DNA from: Armatimonadota bacterium
GTDB lineage: Bacteria; Armatimonadota; Fimbriimonadia; Fimbriimonadales; ATM1
NCBI GenBank assembly: GCA_003695835.1
Contig: RFHN01000270.1
Span: forward strand, 1 to 8,491
Length of the DNA: 8,491 bases
Reading direction: 5' to 3'
Notes under the pieces: generated by a model
Seen by the model: the letters and a program-made list of their open reading frames with translations, nothing else
Database searches by the model: none
Told to the model about the DNA's origin: nothing
Translations under genes and position numbers: made by a program
In this document: piece after piece, positions 1 through 5,968 of the stretch
Numbering within the stretch: position 1 is the first letter of the stretch
Layout of the letters: the number at the start of each line of letters is the position of its first letter

Positions 1-57
1 GAATCCGCTAACGGCATCCCAGCCCCCCGAATCGAGTACAACCTAACAGGAAGATGA
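1..57 (+). other. Possible 3' tail of an upstream gene
   Basis: The first bases probably hold the end of another plus-strand gene, but two frames are possible. One reads ESANGIPAPRIEYNLTGR and ends at TGA 55-57, which would overlap the sigma-factor ATG as ATGA, a common coupling arrangement. The other reads NPLTASQPPESSTT and ends at TAA 44-46, leaving a 7-nt gap before the next start. Neither tail is recognisable and codon use does not separate them. The lack of room for a promoter before position 54 suggests that the sigma gene is not first in its transcript, which is inference. Confidence 0.25.
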
Positions 58-1115
58 ACCTGGAAGAGATCCTCAAACTCGCCGAGAACGGCGTCTTGCC
101 GGTCGAACGCCTCAACGAGGCGCTCGGAGACGTGGATCCTTCCGAAATCGAAAGCATCCTGAACGAGCTGGAAGCTCGCGGAATCCGAGTCGCCGACCGA
201 ACTCCGGACAAGAAGAAAAGGCGATCCAAGCTGCCGCCCTTGCCTCCCGAGGCAACCGTCTCGCTCGAAGAACTTCGAAGACTCGAAGAGGGCGATGTCC
301 CGACGGCGGGCGAGGCGTGGTTTGACTTCGTCGGTCACTTCGACCCGCTGGACGCGGAAACCGAAAGGGCGGTCGCCGTCCGAGCCCGCTCCGGCGACGC
401 GGACGCTCTCCGGCTCTTGGTTCTCTCCAACTTACGACTCGTCATGGAGATCTCGCACCGGTTCGCGGGGCGGGGGATCCCGCGATACGATCTCGTGCAG
501 GAAGGAAACGCGGCTCTCGTCCGGGCGGCTCAAAAGTACGATCCAAGCCATGGGTATCGGTTTGCTGCGTACGCGCGTTGGTGGGTCAGAGCGGCGATGG
601 CGAAGGCGATCGCGGTCCATACGCGCTCGATCCGGCTCCCTCGGCGGCTCGCCTCCCTGCTCAAGAGGATCCAGGAAGCGCGGCTCTTGCTGGCCCAACA
701 ACTGGGGCGCGACCCGACGGATGACGAACTCGCCAAGGAAGTACAGCTCTCCGTAGACCAGCTCGGGCAGCTCCGAGCGCTCGACCTAAGCCCCCTGTCT
801 CTCGAGGCGCCGGTTCGCGGAGAGGAAACTTCGAGCCTCGGCGATTTCGTCGAAGACTTTGCCGAAGCGGAAGAGCAAGTCTTGGATACCATGCTAACCA
901 AGCAGGTGGTTCAAGACCTATTCCGAGGTCTCCCAGACCTGGCGCAGAAGGTTCTCGATCTCCGCTACGGGCTGAGCGCCGGCGAGCCTCTTAGCGTCGA
1001 AGCGACCGCCAAACGCCTGAACCTGACGCCCGAGAAGGTCGCCGCCATCGAAGAGCGAGCCCTCGCAGCGATGAGGAAACCTTTGGAAGGCGCCGAACCC
1101 GAAATGCGAAACTGA
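54..1115 (+). CDS. Sigma-70 family RNA polymerase sigma factor with altered promoter-reading residues
   Basis: This 353-residue protein should bind core RNA polymerase and direct it to promoters. Residues 1-48 resemble sigma region 1.1 (EEILKLAENGVLP, then an ARGIRVAD end). Region 1.2 covers about 85-125. Region 2 covers about 125-195 and includes NLRLV, DLVQEGN, GYRF and the W176-W177 dyad used in promoter melting. Region 3 covers about 200-265 and ends in the finger-like SLEAPVRGEETSSLGDF. Region 4 covers about 285-345 (VLDLRYGL, then TPEKVAAIEERAL). Compared with E. coli sigma70, the positions of Q437 and T440 are A180 and A183. The -35 helix TRERIRQIE reads TPEKVAAIE, so R584, R588 and Q589 become Pro, Ala and Ala. 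It may be a primary-like or a specialised sigma. ATG 54 is preceded directly by AGGAAG (48-53), an unusually close ribosome site. An in-frame TAA at 9-11 and the absence of any earlier start codon fix the start. The nuclease gene follows after one base. Confidence 0.93.
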   Translation: MNLEEILKLAENGVLPVERLNEALGDVDPSEIESILNELEARGIRVADRTPDKKKRRSKLPPLPPEATVSLEELRRLEEGDVPTAGEAWFDFVGHFDPLDAETERAVAVRARSGDADALRLLVLSNLRLVMEISHRFAGRGIPRYDLVQEGNAALVRAAQKYDPSHGYRFAAYARWWVRAAMAKAIAVHTRSIRLPRRLASLLKRIQEARLLLAQQLGRDPTDDELAKEVQLSVDQLGQLRALDLSPLSLEAPVRGEETSSLGDFVEDFAEAEEQVLDTMLTKQVVQDLFRGLPDLAQKVLDLRYGLSAGEPLSVEATAKRLNLTPEKVAAIEERALAAMRKPLEGAEPEMRN

Positions 1116-1116
1116 G

Positions 1117-1887
1117 ATGGCACGAAAGCCGATCCTCTCGCCGACTCGCCTCAGCACCTACCTCGCCTGCCCTGTCAAGTACCGGTGGACGTTTGTAGAT
1201 CCGAGAGGCAGGGTACTTCAGCGGGCAAAGTGGTATTACTCATTCGGATCCAGTCTGCATCGCACGCTCGAAGAGCTTTACCGGCGCGACCTCTCCGGCG
1301 TGCCGATCAAGGAAGCGGTCGCAGAGACGCTCGAAGAGAACTGGATCTCCGCAGGATTCCACAGTCCCGAAGAGGCTGAAGAGGCGCTCGCTGAGGGGCG
1401 CGGCATTCTGACGACCTTCGTCGAAACGGAAATCCAAAAGCCGGAGGGAGTCGAAGTTCTCGACGTAGAACGCCGTATCCAGAAGGATATGGGCGAATAC
1501 ATCCTGCTTGGCGTCGTGGACCGGATCAACCGTAGACCGGACGGCTCGATCGAGATCGTAGACTACAAGAGTCTGCGATCCGAAACGAAACCCGAGGACG
1601 TGCGTAACGACCTTGCCATGATGTGCTATCAAATCCTGGTGCGCTCCCTGTTCGAGGCGCCTCGCTACTACAGTACCATCGTCTCCCTGCGAACCAATCA
1701 CACCGCAACCGTCGAGATCTCGCAGGAAGAGGTAGATCTTTTCACCGAAGACCTCAACGCCCTCGCGACCGAGATCCTGAACCGCGAGTTCCACGAGATC
1801 GAACCCAGGTGGAAACCCTTGTGCGCGGACTGCGACTTCCTGCCCCTCTGCAAGCGGCACGAGGACTTCCATCCGCCCTCGGGATAA
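1117..1887 (+). CDS. PD-(D/E)XK nuclease, RecB/Cas4-like, with probable 4Fe-4S cluster
   Basis: This 256-residue single-domain nuclease belongs to the RecB/AddB/Cas4 group, whose members cut DNA from ends. The N-terminus LSPTRLSTYLACPVKYRW carries the first cluster cysteine, C18. The other three are C236, C239 and C245 in CADCDFLPLC, giving the C...CX2CX5C pattern of 4Fe-4S nucleases. Catalytic candidates are H48 (GSSLHRTLEEL), D135 (GVVDRI), and D149 with K151 (IVDYKS). The helix that usually holds the QhxxY motif reads DLAMMCYQ, so Y171 is kept but Ala stands where Gln is usual. No helicase domain is fused and none lies in the window. ATG 1117 comes one base after the sigma stop (1113-1115) and no Shine-Dalgarno is visible, so translation is probably coupled. 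The conserved motif starts at residue 7, which supports this start. The substrate is unknown. Confidence 0.88.
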   Translation: MARKPILSPTRLSTYLACPVKYRWTFVDPRGRVLQRAKWYYSFGSSLHRTLEELYRRDLSGVPIKEAVAETLEENWISAGFHSPEEAEEALAEGRGILTTFVETEIQKPEGVEVLDVERRIQKDMGEYILLGVVDRINRRPDGSIEIVDYKSLRSETKPEDVRNDLAMMCYQILVRSLFEAPRYYSTIVSLRTNHTATVEISQEEVDLFTEDLNALATEILNREFHEIEPRWKPLCADCDFLPLCKRHEDFHPPSG

Positions 1888-1973
1888 GGAACCTGCTGCG
1901 GGACGGAACCCAGCACCGACCTCGGCGAGTATCTATCCGGTAAGGTAAACGCCTCACAAAGGGACATGCGCAC
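1888..1973 (+). promoter_or_regulatory. Leader and ribosome site of the BNR-repeat protein gene
   Basis: This 86-nt gap holds AAAGGGA at 1958-1964, nine bases before the ATG at 1974, a reasonable ribosome binding site. A four-codon ORF (ATG CGC ACA TGA, 1966-1977) ends inside the main start codon. I see no convincing -35/-10 pair: TATCTA at 1930-1935 has no matching upstream hexamer. I also see no terminator after the nuclease gene. The BNR gene may therefore be read through from the sigma-nuclease transcript, or may use a promoter I cannot recognise. Confidence 0.5.
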
Positions 1974-4490
1974 ATGAAACGACTGGCTTCGCTGGCACTC
2001 GTCGCCTTTGCCACTGCCGCGGTTGCGGTGGCTCAGCCCTCGGCTGAAACGATTCTGTCCAAGATCGAGTTCCGATCGATCGGGCCTGCGGTCACAGGCG
2101 GGCGCGTGGTGGACATCGAAGTCCACCCCTCGCAGCCGAACACGATCTACGTCGCAGCAGCGTCGGGCGGTCTCTGGAAGAGCACGAACAACGGAACGAC
2201 GTGGACACCCATCTTCGACGATCAAGAGACCGTTTCGATCGGCGACGTCGCCATAGCGCCGAGCAATCCGGAGATCGTCTGGGTTGGAACCGGCGAACAC
2301 AACAATCAACGGAGTTGCCACTTCGGCGACGGCGTCTACAAGTCCACCGACGGCGGCAAGACCTGGACGAATATGGGTCTGAAGGACAGCATCCACATCG
2401 GCCGCATCGCCATTCATCCGACGAACCCGGACATCGTGCTCGTCGCCTCGTCGGGCCCACTGTACCGTCCGGGTGGCGACCGCGGAGTCTATCGCACGAC
2501 GGATGGCGGCAAGAGCTGGACGCTCGTCCTCAAAGGGGACAACGACACCACCGGCTTCATTGACATCGCCATCAACCCGAAAAACCCCAAAGAAGTGTAC
2601 GCCGCCGCCTATGACCGCCTCCGCCGGGCTTGGCACATACGCGAGTCAGGGCCGGGTAGCGGCCTGTATAAGAGCGAGGACGGCGGCCTCACCTGGAAGA
2701 AGCTCACCAACGGCCTTCCGGAAAGCAAAGCGCTGGGGCGCATCGGGCTCGCCATCTTCCCAGAGAACCCGAACATCGTCTACGCGATCATCGAAAACCA
2801 CAACCCGGGCGAGACGTCCGGCGTGTACCGTACGAACGACGCAGGCAAAACCTGGACGCGTACCAGCGACCGGGCCGTACCAGCCAGTTACTACTATTCC
2901 CAAATCCGAGTGGATCCGAAGAATCCGGATTTGGTCTATGTCTTCAATGTCCAGCTACTCGTCAGCGATAACGGTGGACGCACGTTCCGTCGGCTCGACT
3001 CCGAGGTGCACGTGGATCATCACGCTCTCTGGATTGACCCGAACAACCCAGAGCGCCTCCTGTTGGGTAACGACGGCGGGTTCTACATGAGTTACGACCG
3101 CGGAGCAACCTGGCGGTTTCTCAACAACCTGCCCATCCCGCAGTTCTATGCGATTGGCGCGGACCTGTCCGTACCCTATAACGTGTTCGGCGGCTTGCAA
3201 GACAATGGGGTCTGGCACGGACCTTCGCGCACGCGCAAGCGGAGCGGGATTGACAACAGTGACTGGATCAACATCCTCGGCGGCGATGGATTCTACGCCA
3301 TCGCCGACCCAGAGGACCCCATGACCGTTTACACTTCCTCGCAATTTGGCGGAACGGCGCGCGTGGACCTCCGCACCCGGACGTCCACTCCGATTGCCCC
3401 CCGAGAACGAGGGCTCCGGCGAAACTGGATGACGCCGTTCCTCATCTCACCCCACAACCCGAAAATCCTGTACTGGGGGGCCCAGAAGGTCTTCCGATCC
3501 CTCAACCGGGGAGACTCTTGGCAAGCGATCAGCGACGACCTGACGACGAACGACCCGGAGAAGATCCGAGGCAACGTCCCGCACTGCACGATCACCACGC
3601 TCGACGAGTCCCCGCTCAAGGCCGGCGTTCTCTGGGTCGGTACGGACGACGGGAACGTGTGGGTCACGCCCGACGGCGGCAACACTTGGAAACAGGTGAA
3701 CCAAAACATGCCCGGCGCTCCCAAGAACTGGTGGGTGAGCCGCGTCGTCGCCTCGCCACACGACGTGAACACGGCCTTCGTAACGATCACGGGCTTCCGA
3801 GAGGACGACTTTACGCCGTATATCTACAAAACAACTGATATGGGCGAAACGTGGACCTCCCTGGTTTCGAACATGAAGAACGAGCAAGTCTCGGTCATCC
3901 GACAAGACGCCCTCAATCCCGATCTGCTCGTCGTCGGCACGGAACGAGCCTGCTACGTCTCTCTCGATGGCGGAGCCTCTTGGGTCAGGCTGAAGAACGG
4001 CATTCCCACTACGCCTTGTCAAGACCTGCTCATCCATCCGCGGGACGGAGACCTGGTCGTCGGAACGCATGGCCGGGGCGTCTTCATCGCGGACATCACG
4101 CCCCTACGCCAACTCACCAAGGACGTGCTGACACAAGACGTCTATCTCTTCGAGCCACAGACCGCGCTCGCGCACAACTTCATTGCCGACATGTTCGACG
4201 CCTTCAACGGCCACGCTCGATACACCGCTCCGAATCCGGATTTCGGTGCAACGATATGGTACTACCTCAAGTCGCCCCAAGAAGGCGTTCGCATCGAGAT
4301 CGTGGACGTGACCGGTCGAGTGCTTCGTGAACTGGATGGTACGGGAGACGCCGGCCTGAACAAGGTCGTGTGGCCGCTGAACCAGCAAGGTTCCCGCGGG
4401 ATCGTGCCCGCGGGAACCTACGGTGTCCGACTCCGTCTCGGCGAGCGAACGCTCACGACGACGGTGAAGGTGGTGGACTGGGAGCGCTAA
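1974..4490 (+). CDS. Secreted VPS10/sortilin-like BNR-repeat beta-propeller protein
   Basis: This 838-residue protein begins with a signal peptide (MKRLASLALVAFATAAVAVA, probable cleavage near residue 20 or 21), so it should be exported. Eleven Asp-box motifs (S/T-x-D-x-G-x-T-W type) start at residues 70, 124, 175, 234, 287, 331, 373, 509, 565, 620 and 663. Most blades also carry an NP turn such as HPTNPDIV or NPKNPKEV. The 128-residue stretch 381-508 without an Asp box, which contains FGGLQDNG, probably holds degenerate blades and the join between two propellers. Residues about 720-838 look like a beta-sandwich tail, with IEIVDVTGRVLREL and IVPAGTYGVRLRLGE resembling FlgD-like/Ig-like ends. 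Family members are often annotated as glycosyl hydrolase or sortilin-like, but I see no catalytic set. Binding or structural roles at the cell surface are as likely. Many relatives run to about 1000 residues, so this is a shorter form. Its TAA overlaps the stop of the opposing gene. Confidence 0.9.
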   Translation: MKRLASLALVAFATAAVAVAQPSAETILSKIEFRSIGPAVTGGRVVDIEVHPSQPNTIYVAAASGGLWKSTNNGTTWTPIFDDQETVSIGDVAIAPSNPEIVWVGTGEHNNQRSCHFGDGVYKSTDGGKTWTNMGLKDSIHIGRIAIHPTNPDIVLVASSGPLYRPGGDRGVYRTTDGGKSWTLVLKGDNDTTGFIDIAINPKNPKEVYAAAYDRLRRAWHIRESGPGSGLYKSEDGGLTWKKLTNGLPESKALGRIGLAIFPENPNIVYAIIENHNPGETSGVYRTNDAGKTWTRTSDRAVPASYYYSQIRVDPKNPDLVYVFNVQLLVSDNGGRTFRRLDSEVHVDHHALWIDPNNPERLLLGNDGGFYMSYDRGATWRFLNNLPIPQFYAIGADLSVPYNVFGGLQDNGVWHGPSRTRKRSGIDNSDWINILGGDGFYAIADPEDPMTVYTSSQFGGTARVDLRTRTSTPIAPRERGLRRNWMTPFLISPHNPKILYWGAQKVFRSLNRGDSWQAISDDLTTNDPEKIRGNVPHCTITTLDESPLKAGVLWVGTDDGNVWVTPDGGNTWKQVNQNMPGAPKNWWVSRVVASPHDVNTAFVTITGFREDDFTPYIYKTTDMGETWTSLVSNMKNEQVSVIRQDALNPDLLVVGTERACYVSLDGGASWVRLKNGIPTTPCQDLLIHPRDGDLVVGTHGRGVFIADITPLRQLTKDVLTQDVYLFEPQTALAHNFIADMFDAFNGHARYTAPNPDFGATIWYYLKSPQEGVRIEIVDVTGRVLRELDGTGDAGLNKVVWPLNQQGSRGIVPAGTYGVRLRLGERTLTTTVKVVDWER
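4388..4419 (+). repeat. Perfect 13-bp inverted repeat (hairpin) inside the end of the BNR gene
   Basis: AGGTTCCCGCGGG at 4388-4400 and CCCGCGGGAACCT at 4407-4419 are exact reverse complements around the 6-nt loop ATCGTG. The hairpin lies about 70 nt before the stop and encodes part of QQGSRGIVPAGTY, a constrained C-terminal motif. No T-run follows on either strand, so it is not a standard intrinsic terminator. It could stabilise the 3' end or slow polymerase between the convergent genes, or it could be a chance product of Gly/Pro/Arg codons. Confidence 0.8.
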
Positions 4491-5854
4491 CCCTTTCCGA
4501 GCTTGCCAACCTCAGTCGGGTCGCCGCCCTTCTTGACGGGCGTGCTCTTCGGCGCGCCGCCACCGGTGGGATAGCCGCGTTCGAAAGTCTGACCGGACCC
4601 ACCGGAACTGAGCGCGCTGTCCAACGCCCCGCCGAAGGAGTCCTGTCCACCACCGCCGCCGCCTTGTACCGGCGGTTCGTAGGTGCCTCGGTTGCTGCGG
4701 AAGGTGTCCATGACTCCGAGAACGGCAGCCGCCATGTCGGGATCCATCATGACCGCGTCGTATTCGGGCAGTCCTTCTCGGTTGGTGCCGCCTAACCCTT
4801 CTACGAGTTGGCGATAGGTCACCGGGTTCCACAGCGCCTCCGTCTCGCCACGCTCCCAAAGATCCACGAAGCGCGGGTCGATGGCGGAGTGGATGTAGAA
4901 CTCCTCGACGTTGTACATGTAGCCGTCGGACCCGAGCCACTCCAAGCCGCGGCTCGCGTAGTAGTTCACGACGTCGAACAGAACCCGCGAATACCACGAG
5001 GCCGGGTCTTGTACGTCATACCGACTGACGCCGACCTCCGTCAGCACCTTGTTACCACCAGGCCACGGATAATAGTACACGGCGGGACCATTCGCGCCAT
5101 CGTACACATACACGTGCGAGGAATCATGCACCCAGTTCTCGCCCCAGATCGCCTTGAGTTGGTTGATGAACGAGCGATAGTTGTCCCAGATCTGACGGTT
5201 GACGTTGGGGTCGTTTACGGGCGGAGGCGCAGGAAGACCGAGCGACTGCACCCATGCCCGGAAGTTGGGGTCGAACATGTTCCACTTGATGTAGCCGAGC
5301 AGCTCGGGGCCGTTGAACGCTTGCAATCGCGCGTTCTCCGGCATGAGCCCTCGCAGGTACGCAACCTTCTCCAACATGAACTCGTTGAGGCTGGTTAGGT
5401 TTGCGCCCGTCGCGATCGCGGTGAGACACCTCCTTGCATCGCCGATGTACGGATAGCGCTGGAGGATGCCCGCCCACGCCTGAGGCGAGATGAAATCCTC
5501 GATGCCGGGGATGCGGTCCACCGCCGTGAACAGGTACGAGATACCCTGCTCGCCGAGCTCTTCCACGACAGCCCGAGCGTGATTGAGGTCGTATACGGGC
5601 GTCCCGCCGAAGATGTCGTTGTCGCGGAGGCATTCAAAGCCCCATTCCACGACCTGCTGGATCTGGCGTTGTCGGACCGTGCGCGAGCGGTCGAAGGCCC
5701 AGACCTTGAGGTTCGCCCCCATCACACGGCTTGTGTAGCGGGCGCGGGGCGGCGGCGCCGCAGCCTTCGCGCTCTTCGTCAAACCGAGCGGCAGCGTGGC
5801 AGATAGGGCGGCTAAGCCAGTAACTCGCAAGAACTCGCGTCGGGACAGGTCCAT
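4487..5854 (-). CDS. Tat-exported protein of unknown function with Gly-rich C-terminal tail
   Basis: I do not recognise this 455-residue family. The N-terminus is a clear twin-arginine signal: SRREFLR at residues 4-10, a hydrophobic stretch 11-25, and a likely AKA cleavage near residue 31. It should be folded in the cytoplasm and then exported. The body has a repeated strand-helix rhythm. Examples are GANLKVWAFD (46-55), FECLRDNDIFGG (73-84), ISYLFTAVD (105-113), LQAFNGPEL (177-185) and LEWLGSDGYMYNVEEFY (304-320). This is compatible with a TIM-barrel glycosidase-like fold; E184 and E317/E318 are only possible active-site residues. Residues about 396-455 are a low-complexity Gly/Ser tail with six glycines in a row at 398-403, ending in KKGGDPTEVGKLGKG. 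A strong ribosome site fixes ATG 5854. It follows sbcC by 114 nt on the same strand and ends tail to tail with the BNR protein gene. Confidence 0.85.
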   Translation of the reverse strand: MDLSRREFLRVTGLAALSATLPLGLTKSAKAAAPPPRARYTSRVMGANLKVWAFDRSRTVRQRQIQQVVEWGFECLRDNDIFGGTPVYDLNHARAVVEELGEQGISYLFTAVDRIPGIEDFISPQAWAGILQRYPYIGDARRCLTAIATGANLTSLNEFMLEKVAYLRGLMPENARLQAFNGPELLGYIKWNMFDPNFRAWVQSLGLPAPPPVNDPNVNRQIWDNYRSFINQLKAIWGENWVHDSSHVYVYDGANGPAVYYYPWPGGNKVLTEVGVSRYDVQDPASWYSRVLFDVVNYYASRGLEWLGSDGYMYNVEEFYIHSAIDPRFVDLWERGETEALWNPVTYRQLVEGLGGTNREGLPEYDAVMMDPDMAAAVLGVMDTFRSNRGTYEPPVQGGGGGGQDSFGGALDSALSSGGSGQTFERGYPTGGGAPKSTPVKKGGDPTEVGKLGKG

Positions 5855-5968
5855 ATCGTATTCCTCCTCGTACTCTCTCCTGGGCGAACCAGGGAACGTC
5901 TTACGAGAGGTTTTCCACAGCCGAGCCGCAGCCGCTCCCGCAAGGCGTACAGCCCCAAGAGTTGCCGG
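5855..5968 (-). promoter_or_regulatory. Gap between sbcC and the Tat protein gene, with strong ribosome site
   Basis: AGGAGG at 5863-5868 (minus strand) lies 8 nt before ATG 5854, a near-ideal ribosome binding site and stronger than any other in the window. A small hairpin, CCTGG/CCAGG with a 5-nt loop, sits in the leader at 5879-5893. A 5-bp stem with a 4-nt loop spans the sbcC stop (5964-5977) but has no T-run, so it is a poor terminator candidate. No clear -35/-10 pair is visible. The gene may be co-transcribed with sbcC or have an unrecognised promoter. Confidence 0.55.

Noticed and set aside
1930..1935. TATCTA as a -10 element for the BNR gene
   Set aside because: No suitable -35 hexamer lies at the right distance, and the local sigma factor may not read standard elements.
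1698..2636. 312-codon minus-strand open frame across the nuclease end and BNR start
   Set aside because: It is antisense to two well-supported genes, its translation has no recognisable motif, and long antisense frames are expected in GC-rich coding DNA.
5911..5919. TTTTCCACA, one mismatch from a DnaA box
   Set aside because: It is a single copy with no cluster of boxes and no AT-rich unwinding region or dnaA/dnaN nearby, so it does not support an origin.
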